Shown here in pieces: positions 8,361 through 17,397 of a DNA stretch of 64,000 nt; the first letter of the stretch is position 1, and the number at the start of each line of letters is the position of its first letter. Made by a program: the position numbers and the translations under genes. The notes beneath the pieces are model-generated. The model had not been told where the DNA came from and ran no database searches. It was given only the letters and a program-made list of their open reading frames with translations. This DNA comes from Sulfurospirillum_A sp029027265 (GTDB lineage: Bacteria; Campylobacterota; Campylobacteria; Campylobacterales; Sulfurospirillaceae): the NCBI GenBank assembly GCA_029027265.1, contig CP093061.1, positions 806,001 to 870,000 of the forward strand, written 5' to 3'.

Positions 8361-9500
8361 ATGAAGGCATTATCACTTTTTGCAAATATAGGGGTATCTG
8401 AAGCTTTTTTAAAAGATATTGGTATCAATATAGTTTTAGCTAATGAATATATAGAAAAAAGAGCATCTCTTTACTCTAAAATTTATCCAGAAACAGAAAT
8501 GCTTTGTGGTGATTTTACAAAGCAAGAAGTTTTTGATTCTATCGTTTCAAAAAGCAATCAATTAAAGATTGATATTATTATGGCTACTCCACCATGCCAA
8601 GGTATGAGTAATGCTGGACAGAAAAAAGTTGATGATGAAAGAAATAAGTTAATTATCCAAACAATAGATTTAATTCAACATGTTTCTCCTAAATATGTTT
8701 TTATTGAGAATGTCCCCCATTTTCTAAAGACTACAATTGAGTATAAGAAAAGAAAAATGTTGATTCCAGATTTAATAAAGGATAGATTAGAAGAAGATTA
8801 CTTTATAGAATTTAATGTAATTAATACAAAAGACTATTCTGTTCCTCAATCAAGAAAAAGAACCATAGTTCTATTAACTAGAAAAGATCAAGAACAAATA
8901 TGGTCTATTCCAAAGAAAAGTGATAAGCATATTACATTAAAAGATGCGATAGGTCACATCCCTATTATTGATCCATTTATTAAAGATGTAAGTGAAGAAG
9001 AATTATTAAATTTTTTTCCTAACTATTACAAGAGAAAGAAAAAGGCTCTTAAAATTTCAAAATGGAATAACCCACCAGTTCATATTAAAAGACAGGTTGT
9101 GGCAATGACGCATACTCCAACTTCCTGCAGTGCTTTTGATAATGAATTATTTAAACCAATTAAAGCTAATGGGGATTTAGTAAAAGGTTTTCGTAATACA
9201 TATAAAAGACAAGACTGGAATCTACCTGGATATACAGTTACAATGGATAATAGAAAAATTTCTTCACAGAATAATGTGCATCCAGGCAGATATATCGGTA
9301 AGAATTATGATGGATTTGACTTATATACTGATGCCAGATCTTTAACATTATATGAAATTATGAAAATTATGAGTTTGCCTGACGATTGGTCTATACCATC
9401 AGATACTTCAGAAGCATTTATTCGTAGTATTATCGGAGAGGGTATTCCCCCTTTATTTACAAAACAAGTTTTTGAAAAATTAAATGCAAAGATTGACTAA
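8361..9500 (+). CDS. DNA (cytosine-5) methyltransferase, first of a LlaJI-type pair
   Basis: A 379-residue C5 methyltransferase that protects one strand of the site cut by the linked nuclease. Visible motifs are SAM-binding motif I in variant form (LFANIGVSE), the catalytic PPCQGMS (motif IV), ENVPHF (motif VI), SVPQSRKR (motif VIII) and a C-terminal motif X-like EGIPPLFTKQV. It is paralogous to the next gene and separated from it by 2 bp. Two C5 methylases followed by McrB-like and McrC-like genes is the LlaJI layout; LlaJI recognises an asymmetric site, so each enzyme would modify one strand. The target here is unknown. Confidence 0.92.
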   Translation: MKALSLFANIGVSEAFLKDIGINIVLANEYIEKRASLYSKIYPETEMLCGDFTKQEVFDSIVSKSNQLKIDIIMATPPCQGMSNAGQKKVDDERNKLIIQTIDLIQHVSPKYVFIENVPHFLKTTIEYKKRKMLIPDLIKDRLEEDYFIEFNVINTKDYSVPQSRKRTIVLLTRKDQEQIWSIPKKSDKHITLKDAIGHIPIIDPFIKDVSEEELLNFFPNYYKRKKKALKISKWNNPPVHIKRQVVAMTHTPTSCSAFDNELFKPIKANGDLVKGFRNTYKRQDWNLPGYTVTMDNRKISSQNNVHPGRYIGKNYDGFDLYTDARSLTLYEIMKIMSLPDDWSIPSDTSEAFIRSIIGEGIPPLFTKQVFEKLNAKID

Positions 9501-9502
9501 AT

Positions 9503-10648
9503 ATGCATGAAATAAGAGGATTGTCTTTATTTTCAAATGTTGGTGTAGCAGAAGCTTTATTTTCTGATATTGGAATTGAAATATTAGTAGCTAATGAACT
9601 AGACACAAAAAGAGCTCAATTTTATTCTGAAATATATCCTAACTCAAAAATGATATGTGGAGACATTACTAACAACGATATTAGAACAGAAATTGTAAAT
9701 AAATCAGTACAAGAAAAAATCAATTTCATCATGGCTACCCCTCCATGTCAAGGAATGAGTGAAGCGGGGAAAAGAGATATGTTTGATGAGAGAAATCAGC
9801 TAATCACTTATGCTATTGATGTAATTAAAAGGGTTAAACCTGACTTTATATTTATTGAAAATGTACCTACGTCCTTAAAAACCAAAATTAAAGTAAATGA
9901 CGAGATTATACTAATTCCAGATTATATAAAAAAAGAACTACGAGAATTTTATAACTTTAATGAAGAGACACTGATAAAAGCTATGGATAATGGTGTTCCT
10001 CAAATGAGAAAACGAAACATTTTTTTAATAACAAAAAAAGAGATAAATGTAACTTGGGAATTCCCAGAAAAACAAAATATTATTACTTTGCATGATGCTA
10101 TATCTTCATTACCTAGTATTGATCCACTACTTAGGGAAGGTCTTGATTTTACATTAGAAAAATTTCCGAATTATCTTGAAAAGAAAGAGAAAGCCTTAGA
10201 AGTATCTAAGTGGCACAAACCTCCTACTCATTCATGGAAACAGGTGCAATGGATGATGAATACACCTTCTGCAACATCAGCAATATATAATAAAGTGTTC
10301 TATCCTCAAAAAGAGAATGGTATTCCTGTCAAAGCACATCATAATAATTATAGAAGAATGGATTGGAATAAACCTTCAAGAACAATTACTCAAAATAATG
10401 GTGTTATTTCTTCACTTTGCTGTGTTCATCCGGGGAGAGAGTACCAAACAGGTTCAAATACGATTTTATACTCAGATGCTAGGGTATTAACTATTTATGA
10501 GTTATTAATTGTTTCATCTTTACCTCTAGATTGGTCTATTCCAGATTGGGCAAATGAAAACTTTATACGTAAAGTTATAGGAGAAGGCATACCACCTTTA
10601 TTAGTTAAAAATATTATGGTACCATTAATAAATAATCTAAAGGAATAA
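9503..10648 (+). CDS. DNA (cytosine-5) methyltransferase, second of the pair
   Basis: A 381-residue paralogue of the preceding methylase with the same motifs in the same order: LFSNVGVAEALF (motif I variant), catalytic ATPPCQGMSEAG, FIENVPTSL, GVPQMRKRN and C-terminal GEGIPPLLVKN. The region between motifs VIII and IX is the target-recognition segment and is where the two copies differ most, in keeping with recognition of opposite strands. The start at 9503 lies 2 bp after the previous stop with no clear Shine-Dalgarno, so it is probably translated by coupling. Confidence 0.92.
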   Translation: MHEIRGLSLFSNVGVAEALFSDIGIEILVANELDTKRAQFYSEIYPNSKMICGDITNNDIRTEIVNKSVQEKINFIMATPPCQGMSEAGKRDMFDERNQLITYAIDVIKRVKPDFIFIENVPTSLKTKIKVNDEIILIPDYIKKELREFYNFNEETLIKAMDNGVPQMRKRNIFLITKKEINVTWEFPEKQNIITLHDAISSLPSIDPLLREGLDFTLEKFPNYLEKKEKALEVSKWHKPPTHSWKQVQWMMNTPSATSAIYNKVFYPQKENGIPVKAHHNNYRRMDWNKPSRTITQNNGVISSLCCVHPGREYQTGSNTILYSDARVLTIYELLIVSSLPLDWSIPDWANENFIRKVIGEGIPPLLVKNIMVPLINNLKE

Positions 10649-10649
10649 A

Positions 10650-12338
10650 ATGGGAAATCTTATCATGCCAAAACAAAGTGCCGTTGCGACTGAAATGGAA
10701 GCTGTCTTAAAAGTATATTTCGACCATGATGATTGGCTAAAAAATGAAGATTTTATTTCTAGGATAAAAGAGATAATTGGTGACCAATTAGAGCCACAGG
10801 CATATACTAAGAAAACACAAATACCTGCTTACTTTGGATTTGTTATTTGGGAAGATATTTCTAAAGCTAATTCAAAAAGAAAAATAACTGAAAGTGGAAA
10901 ACGTTTCTATCAAGGAATATTGGATAATAATACAGAGGTAATTTTTAGAGAATTAATTTATTCTTTAGAAGAAAATACTTTTGGAAGAAATGTTTATGGT
11001 GTATCTTCTGATTCAGATGTAGAACCACCAAAAGTATTTATTCGTTCCGCTTTACTATTAGGCTATTTAACAAGAAAAGAATTCGGATACATGCTATGGC
11101 AATTAGATGAATATAATAATAACCTTTTTGATGTAATAAGCATTGTAGCAAAGAATAGAGCAACTAGTAATTTATCATATAATGAGCACCCTTTGAAATA
11201 TAATGATGCAAAGCCAATAACTGCCTTAATCAATTGGGGGTTTCTAAAAGCACAAGAAGATCAAACTAGTAGAATCGAGATTAATAAAGATTTACTAGAT
11301 GCATATACAGATAATTTATATAATTTAAATGTTTTTAATACTGATGAGCAATTATCTATTCCTGGGACTGATGAAGATGAGAGTGAAGACAGTAACAAGA
11401 TAGCTAATAATATTATATATTTTGGTTCTCCTGGTACAGGTAAATCAAACACTGTTGATGAAGTTACAAAAGACTGTAATGTTCGTAAAGTTACATTTCA
11501 TCCTGAATATGATTACCATAGTTTTGTAGGTGGATATAAGCCTTCTATGGACGGAGATAATATTATTTATAAGTTTGTTCCTCAAATTTTCACAAATATA
11601 TATGTAGAAGCATGGAAGAATCCAGAAGAGCATTACTATTTACAAATAGAGGAAATAAATAGAGGTAACTGTGCTGAAATATTTGGAGATTTATTTCAAT
11701 TATTAGATAGGCATAATGACGGTTCAAGTAAATATGATGTAGATGCAAGTGAAGAGTTGGCAAAATATCTTATAGAACAATTTAATGAAGGAGATAGTGG
11801 TATAACTGATGGGAAAATAAAACTTCCTAATAACCTATCAATAATTGCTACAATGAATACTTCTGACCAATCTTTATTCCCAATGGATAGTGCTTTTAAG
11901 AGAAGATGGGATTGGGAGTATATGAAAATTCAGTATGATTGTAGCAAATCAAATTTTATACTTAAATTAGATAACGGTAATACATATGAATGGCTAGAGT
12001 TTTTAAAGGCTGTAAATAAATTGATTTTAGAGAGTACTGGCAGTCCAGATAAACAAATTGGAAATTGGTTTATAAATGCAACTCATACAAAGAAAATAAT
12101 AACTGAAAAAATATTCATAAATAAAGTATTATTTTATCTATGGAATGATGTGTTTAAAGATGAAGATAATAGTCTATTTAATATTGACTCCAGAACTGCG
12201 ACCTACGAAGATTTCTTTACTGAATTCAATGAAAATTCAGAGCTGATAGTAAAAATTATTGATGAACATTTAAAATTAGAAAATAAAACTTCTAATGTAT
12301 CGGTATCTGACTCAAAAACAAGTAGTATTCCTGAATAA
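10650..12338 (+). CDS. McrB-like AAA+ NTPase subunit of a LlaJI-type restriction enzyme
   Basis: A 562-residue motor subunit. An N-terminal DNA-binding-type region (residues 1-240) precedes a McrB/MoxR-clade AAA+ domain. Walker A GSPGTGKS is near residue 258, the HPEYDYHSFVGGYKP motif follows, Walker B plus sensor sequence IEEINRGNCAEIFGDLFQL is near 330, and NTSDQSLFPMDSAFKRRW carries the McrB-type NTSD sensor and the arginine finger. This family uses GTP in McrB, so GTP-driven translocation is likely. Strong AAGGA ribosome site before ATG 10650. It overlaps the next gene by one base. It corresponds to R1 of LlaJI. Confidence 0.9.
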   Translation: MGNLIMPKQSAVATEMEAVLKVYFDHDDWLKNEDFISRIKEIIGDQLEPQAYTKKTQIPAYFGFVIWEDISKANSKRKITESGKRFYQGILDNNTEVIFRELIYSLEENTFGRNVYGVSSDSDVEPPKVFIRSALLLGYLTRKEFGYMLWQLDEYNNNLFDVISIVAKNRATSNLSYNEHPLKYNDAKPITALINWGFLKAQEDQTSRIEINKDLLDAYTDNLYNLNVFNTDEQLSIPGTDEDESEDSNKIANNIIYFGSPGTGKSNTVDEVTKDCNVRKVTFHPEYDYHSFVGGYKPSMDGDNIIYKFVPQIFTNIYVEAWKNPEEHYYLQIEEINRGNCAEIFGDLFQLLDRHNDGSSKYDVDASEELAKYLIEQFNEGDSGITDGKIKLPNNLSIIATMNTSDQSLFPMDSAFKRRWDWEYMKIQYDCSKSNFILKLDNGNTYEWLEFLKAVNKLILESTGSPDKQIGNWFINATHTKKIITEKIFINKVLFYLWNDVFKDEDNSLFNIDSRTATYEDFFTEFNENSELIVKIIDEHLKLENKTSNVSVSDSKTSSIPE

Positions 12339-13987
12339 TGAAAGTTCTTGTTGAAGGTGAAAAATATTCTTTATCATTACTAGAAACAATAATAGACCCA
12401 AGGTTTTATAAAACACTTGGTTCAGATGGCATTGTAAATCATGTAGGATATTTTTATTCACGCTCTAATAATGAAATAGTTTATATTCTTCCAAAGGTCT
12501 TTATTGATAAGAATAAAATAGTCTTATTTGATTTTGAAAAAGATAAACTAGCTAATTCTGGGTTTTATCTTAATGAGCATAATAAGTCTGCTTCTCTTAA
12601 GCATTTACTTATTTTATTTTACAGAAGCCTTCAAGAGTATAGAAAACGACAACCATTAAACTCCATAGTAAATAAAGATGAATCTTTAATTCTGGATAGT
12701 AATATTGGGGATAATGAATATACATATCTGGACATCATTCTTAATCTTGTTAATTTTCATAAAGAGAATCAAAGAATAATTTTATTTATAGAAAAAAAAC
12801 ATCGTTCTCAACAACATAGAAAAGTAAGTTGGGAAAGAACAATCAAAAAAACTTTACCTTTCATTGACGCAAATAAAAATCCAATATATGTGCAGGCTAT
12901 TAATAAGAAAAAAGCTATTGATTCTGAAGAAGAATTATTAAGTATGTTCTACTCTGTTTTATATCACATCAAAGAAGAGTATAAGTTCAATATTACAATT
13001 GATAAAATATATACTATACATAAAGGCAAAGCATTTATCTCTTTATCAAGAAAAGCTCCAAAAATTCTTAGAAAAATTAAACACAAATACTTTTCTGATA
13101 CATTAGTAAAAATATATAGATTACTAGACATTTATTTTAATAATTCAGCAACAGTAAAAAGTAAAAATAAAACAAATGAATTTATCAGAGTAGATAACTA
13201 TCACATTATTTTTGAGGATATGATAGATAAGCTGTTTTCCGATAAATTACCAAAGAATTTACAAAAATTGAAAGAACAAAAAGATGGTAAAGAAATTGAC
13301 CATATATTTAAATATGATGCTCTCTTGGATTCAAAAGAACAGATTTTTTATATTGGAGATTCTAAGTACTACAAAACTGGTGCAAGTATAGGGGAAAACT
13401 CTAGATACAAACAATTTACATACGTTAAAAATGTTATTCAATTTAATGTTGGTATTATGAACACAAAAAAAGAAACAATAGATGATGACACTATAAGATA
13501 TAGGGATATAATAACTGAAGGCTATAATATATCTCCAAACTTTTTTATTCAAGGTAAAATATTTGAAGATATGGATTTTGATAAAGAAATGCTAAATCCA
13601 CCTGATACAAAAAAAGCACCTGAAACCTCTTGCCATTTTGAAAATAGACTATTTGATAGAGATACTCTTTTTGTACATTACTATGATATAAATTTTCTAT
13701 TTGTATTAAAGTCTTATAGTCAAATTAACTCAATGAAATTAAAAGATTTTAGACAAAGGTGCAAAAATAAATTCAGAACAACTTTAATGCAATACCTTAA
13801 CGATAATTATATCTTTTCTGAAAAATATTTTGAAAGCTCTAAAGAATTAAAATTATATGTTAATGAAAATTTCAGAGAACTTGTAGGAAAAATATATTCT
13901 ACTGAGGATAATTCAACAAGATTAATTCACGCGTCGATAAATGATGACTGTTCTGTACAAGGTTCTTCAAAGTTTAAGTTAAATTGA
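12338..13987 (+). CDS. McrC/LlaJI-like restriction endonuclease subunit
   Basis: A 549-residue partner of the McrB-like NTPase. The nuclease core is visible near residues 320-345: EIDHIFKYDALL followed by FYIGDSKYYK, which fits PD-(D/E)XK with aspartates and the catalytic DSK. The rest is helical and lacks other motifs I know. The start overlaps the upstream stop by one base (TAATG), so the two subunits are made together. It corresponds to R2 of LlaJI, which cuts only with the NTPase. No frameshift or missing nuclease residue, so the system looks intact. Confidence 0.85.
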   Translation: MKVLVEGEKYSLSLLETIIDPRFYKTLGSDGIVNHVGYFYSRSNNEIVYILPKVFIDKNKIVLFDFEKDKLANSGFYLNEHNKSASLKHLLILFYRSLQEYRKRQPLNSIVNKDESLILDSNIGDNEYTYLDIILNLVNFHKENQRIILFIEKKHRSQQHRKVSWERTIKKTLPFIDANKNPIYVQAINKKKAIDSEEELLSMFYSVLYHIKEEYKFNITIDKIYTIHKGKAFISLSRKAPKILRKIKHKYFSDTLVKIYRLLDIYFNNSATVKSKNKTNEFIRVDNYHIIFEDMIDKLFSDKLPKNLQKLKEQKDGKEIDHIFKYDALLDSKEQIFYIGDSKYYKTGASIGENSRYKQFTYVKNVIQFNVGIMNTKKETIDDDTIRYRDIITEGYNISPNFFIQGKIFEDMDFDKEMLNPPDTKKAPETSCHFENRLFDRDTLFVHYYDINFLFVLKSYSQINSMKLKDFRQRCKNKFRTTLMQYLNDNYIFSEKYFESSKELKLYVNENFRELVGKIYSTEDNSTRLIHASINDDCSVQGSSKFKLN

Positions 13988-14186
13988 TTATCCTATTTTA
14001 TTTTTTATATAATTAACAAACTCTTTTCAACTTCATCGAACTCTAATATATAGTTTTTCAACAGTGCAAAAGCAGCAAAATTATTTGAACTATTTTGTTT
14101 CATTAAAGAAGTAATACGACTATATTAAATTTAACATTTTTCATTGTAAATAATTTTATGTTATACAGCTTTAATAAGATGTCCAG

Positions 14187-14192
14187 TATAAT
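14187..14192 (+). promoter_or_regulatory. Candidate -10 box for the two-gene unit
   Basis: TATAAT within tataatataaat, 32 bp before the ATG at 14225, in a 237-bp AT-rich gap after the restriction operon. No clear -35. The gap suggests the next two genes have their own promoter. Confidence 0.35.
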
Positions 14193-14224
14193 ATAAATAA
14201 AATTATTAAAAGTTGGTATCTTCC

Positions 14225-15295
14225 ATGGCTGCAGAAATACAAAAACAACAAAGTCGTGAAATCATAAGTACTGTATTACACCAAATTAATATAGGAAATA
14301 AGGAATGTAAGAATATTCCTATTTTAGATCACTCTGATTTAGAGGGCTATCTATCAGATGTACTAAATGAAGTTAAAAACAAAGAACAGAAACGTTTGTA
14401 TGAATTTGCAAGAGATATTACAGATTTTAAAACTATTCTAACTTCATATGGCACACAACAAATATTAAAAGACAACCCGTCGTCCCTCGTTTTGGCAAAG
14501 AAATTATTGGATGTTGAAATAGATACAGATAAGAAGTATGGTCATTTAGGTACATCAGGCAATGGGCATGTAAAAAAAGGTAGTTTTCTTCAATTCTTAT
14601 ATAAAGAAAATGGAAACATATTTTATCTAGGTGTGAAAATAGAGCATCAAGAGTTTTTAGATGAAGCAGATTTTAAATTGAAAGTTGGATTATCAATAGC
14701 AAATAAAATTTATAAAGCATGTAGTATCTCATTTATTTCATGTCTACCATCTGAAATAAATATTTATGATACTAATGCTAAAGCTTCAAAATATTGGTGG
14801 CATGATTTTCTTGCTCTAAAAGTAGTTAGAGATGATGAATTAAATACAAAAGAATCTAGTGATGAAGTAATAAAGGTTTTAAAAAGATATAAAAAAGATT
14901 TTCCTTTAGATTACACAATATTAAGAAATTCAACAATTGGTGCATTTAAACAAGCTGGTGAAATGAAATATGATGAATTTATAACAAATATATTTGAAAA
15001 CTATATTCCTGAGAATAAAATGTTTTTAGATAAAAAAGATAAACTTTTAAAATCTTTAAAAGAGTTACCAGCTAAGAAAAAATTTGATACCCATTTTACA
15101 TTAGTACCTTCAGCAGTATCTTTTAAAAAATCCAAGGTTCCGTTATCATCTGAAATAAATATAGAATATGATGAAGATATGTTAAATATTAAAGATAAGA
15201 TCTGGGCAGAAGAAACAATAGATGGAAGGAAGTTGGTTGTGATTAATTCACCAGACGGATATAAAAACTTTATTTTAAAGGAAAGAAAAAAATAA
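14225..15295 (+). CDS. NdpA/YejK-like nucleoid-associated protein (family tentative)
   Basis: A 356-residue soluble protein. The layout matches 37-kDa nucleoid-associated proteins: a first domain with a central hydrophobic strand after a glycine turn (KKGSFLQFLYKE), a helical middle, and a last domain with the SEINIEYDEDML / IWAEETIDGRKLVVI pattern that resembles the C-terminus of E. coli YejK. Similarity was judged by eye and is modest. A TTG at 14213 would add four residues; I chose the ATG although no good Shine-Dalgarno precedes it. The next gene begins right after the stop and encodes a membrane protein. Together, beside a restriction system, they could be a defence unit. Confidence 0.6.
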   Translation: MAAEIQKQQSREIISTVLHQINIGNKECKNIPILDHSDLEGYLSDVLNEVKNKEQKRLYEFARDITDFKTILTSYGTQQILKDNPSSLVLAKKLLDVEIDTDKKYGHLGTSGNGHVKKGSFLQFLYKENGNIFYLGVKIEHQEFLDEADFKLKVGLSIANKIYKACSISFISCLPSEINIYDTNAKASKYWWHDFLALKVVRDDELNTKESSDEVIKVLKRYKKDFPLDYTILRNSTIGAFKQAGEMKYDEFITNIFENYIPENKMFLDKKDKLLKSLKELPAKKKFDTHFTLVPSAVSFKKSKVPLSSEINIEYDEDMLNIKDKIWAEETIDGRKLVVINSPDGYKNFILKERKK

Positions 15296-17020
15296 ATGTT
15301 ATACGATTTCTTTAAACTTCATAATTTTTCTGATGTTGTAATAATTGAAACAATTGATAATGTGAATATAAAAATAGAAAAAGATGACCTTGACGAGCAG
15401 TATATTTTAAACTTATATGATTTAGTTAATAAAATATCGGATAGAGATAGTTTTGAATTTTCACTAGAAATAAATGGGAACAGCATCCGTAATGCTACAT
15501 ATGTAAAAAAAGATATTAAAGCCCATATAATAGAACATAAGGAAGATGAAGAACATCATTACGAGTTAGAATTAAAAATAACAAAGACTTTACAAAACTC
15601 AATAATATCAATTTATTTTTTGGACTATTTTGTAAGTTTTTGTGAAGATAGTAATCTTTTTGATTTCATAGGTTTAATTTCTGGGAAAATTGACAACTAT
15701 TTACAATTTGAAGTATTTCAAGAAATAGAACAATTTAGGACAGAAAGTATATTATTTAATTCATATAATAATTTAAACAGTACAAATGTACATGAAGTAA
15801 AAAGAGATAATAAATTAAAATTATTTAAGGAAAACTCACATATACAAAATATAAATATTGACTTATTACCAAGTGACTTTTTTTTAATTAAAAAATCAGA
15901 GAATTCAAAACTAAATGATTTATTTAACAAAATTACCTCACTACTATCTTTAGCCTTTATTGTAAATACATTTAATGTTAAATCTGGAAATATCAGTTTC
16001 AAAATCAATGGATATAAAACTATTGTAGAGAATAATTTAGATATTGATGCATTAATTAAAAAAAATGAATTATTATATAAAATATTTAATTGGGCTTACG
16101 AAGGAGGAAATAGTTCTGATAAAGTTGGTTTAGTTAGAAATGTTTTATCCTTGCATATAGATAGCAATGGACATATTATCTTCGATGATGAAGTATGGGA
16201 TGCAATAGAATCAAATTATAAGATCTATTTAAATGGTAATATTCAAAGTTATCTTGAAGTTAAAAATAAAATCGGAGAATTTATTGTTGAATTAAGCTCT
16301 AAAACTTATAAAATGGCTGATGAAATTTTAGATACATTTAAAAATAATATTTTAGTTTTAATTACTTTTTTATTGACTGTTGTCCTTGTTAATGGTTTTA
16401 AGAACAATGGAATTGATAATATTTTTTCAAACACATATTTATATATTGTATTCCTATTGTCTGTAATAACTTCACTATGGTTTATGGCAATTAAAAAAGA
16501 GTTGTTAAATAGATTTGATTCTTCAACAAGTAATATAAAAAAGATACTAATACTTAATTATAAGAAAGTTATAATGGAAGCCGAAATTAATGATACTATT
16601 CAACCAATTATTGATGACAATAAAATATATTTAAAGAATCAAATAAAACGTTATCAAAACTGGTGGTACGGAATAATCACAGTGTTTTTATTATTATTCA
16701 TAATAGGTAATTATATATTTAAGAATGAATCAACAGAAAATCATGAAAGTGGGGATAAAGAACAATTACTAACTATATCATCATTGATTAAAAAAGAAAA
16801 AAATTATCTTGATAAAATATATTCAATTGATAAAGAAATTTCAACTTTAATACTTGATGAAAATAAAAAAATAAAAAAAGAATTAGAATATACAAAAAAA
16901 GAAATCAATAAACTTATTCAAGAGAGAGAATTATTTAAAGATAAAATCACTTATTTAAAGAAAAAAAATCATGATGTAAATATTAGCTTAGAAAAGAACT
17001 TCATAAGATTAAATAACTAA
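15296..17020 (+). CDS. Membrane protein with large soluble N-domain and C-terminal coiled coil; unknown family
   Basis: A 574-residue protein with no family I recognise. Residues 1-345 are soluble, beta/alpha mixed and acidic. Transmembrane segments lie at about 349-366 (ILVLITFLLTVVLVNGF), 380-397 (YIVFLLSVITSLWFMA) and 454-473 (WWYGIITVFLLLFIIG). Residues 490-565 are Lys/Glu/Ile-rich and read as a coiled coil (YTKKEINKLIQERELF). It begins directly after the stop of the NdpA-like gene, so the two form an operon. A DNA-binding partner plus a membrane partner is a common theme in phage-defence modules, but neither the trigger nor the effector can be identified here. Confidence 0.75.
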   Translation: MLYDFFKLHNFSDVVIIETIDNVNIKIEKDDLDEQYILNLYDLVNKISDRDSFEFSLEINGNSIRNATYVKKDIKAHIIEHKEDEEHHYELELKITKTLQNSIISIYFLDYFVSFCEDSNLFDFIGLISGKIDNYLQFEVFQEIEQFRTESILFNSYNNLNSTNVHEVKRDNKLKLFKENSHIQNINIDLLPSDFFLIKKSENSKLNDLFNKITSLLSLAFIVNTFNVKSGNISFKINGYKTIVENNLDIDALIKKNELLYKIFNWAYEGGNSSDKVGLVRNVLSLHIDSNGHIIFDDEVWDAIESNYKIYLNGNIQSYLEVKNKIGEFIVELSSKTYKMADEILDTFKNNILVLITFLLTVVLVNGFKNNGIDNIFSNTYLYIVFLLSVITSLWFMAIKKELLNRFDSSTSNIKKILILNYKKVIMEAEINDTIQPIIDDNKIYLKNQIKRYQNWWYGIITVFLLLFIIGNYIFKNESTENHESGDKEQLLTISSLIKKEKNYLDKIYSIDKEISTLILDENKKIKKELEYTKKEINKLIQERELFKDKITYLKKKNHDVNISLEKNFIRLNN

Positions 17021-17211
17021 ATATCATAAAAATATCTTTCAATAGTCTACATCTAGCATTTTAATTAAAAATGACAAATACCCTCTAAAAAATATGTTGT
17101 TTTAAGAAGCTTTAATAAAAGGGAATGTATTGTTTTGAAGCCATTACAAAAGGAAGTCCACTCTCTATAATCTCTTTGTAGCTCATCAGATAGATCAGTA
17201 GGATTAACAAA

Positions 17212-17397
17212 CTAGTCCTTAGCTTCAGCAACACCATCTTCAACCATAGGAACCAATCCAAACCACACAGAACCGTTTAAACTATCCTCAACAGATACTT
17301 TATCGTTTTCACTCTTGGAAGGCTCCTGGCGGCTTTTATTGTATTTTTTTGAGTGCTTTAAATCAAAAACAACACACTTTTTTAAAGCGTGTAGCTT
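17212..17397 (-). pseudogene. In-frame coding remnant downstream of the adenine methylase
   Basis: After the TAA of the methylase gene the same frame stays open for 61 codons before TAG at 17212. The text looks coding (KSENDKVSVEDSLNGSVWFG, then LVPMVEDGVAEAKD). It has no start of its own. Possibly the original C-terminus, cut off by a nonsense change, or a fragment of a lost neighbour. The rest of the 17021-17397 gap shows nothing. Confidence 0.35.

Noticed and set aside
14225..17020. Calling the two-gene unit Kiwa
   Set aside because: KwaA is a small four-TM protein, and the 574-residue partner here has a large soluble head and a coiled coil; similarity is only conceptual.
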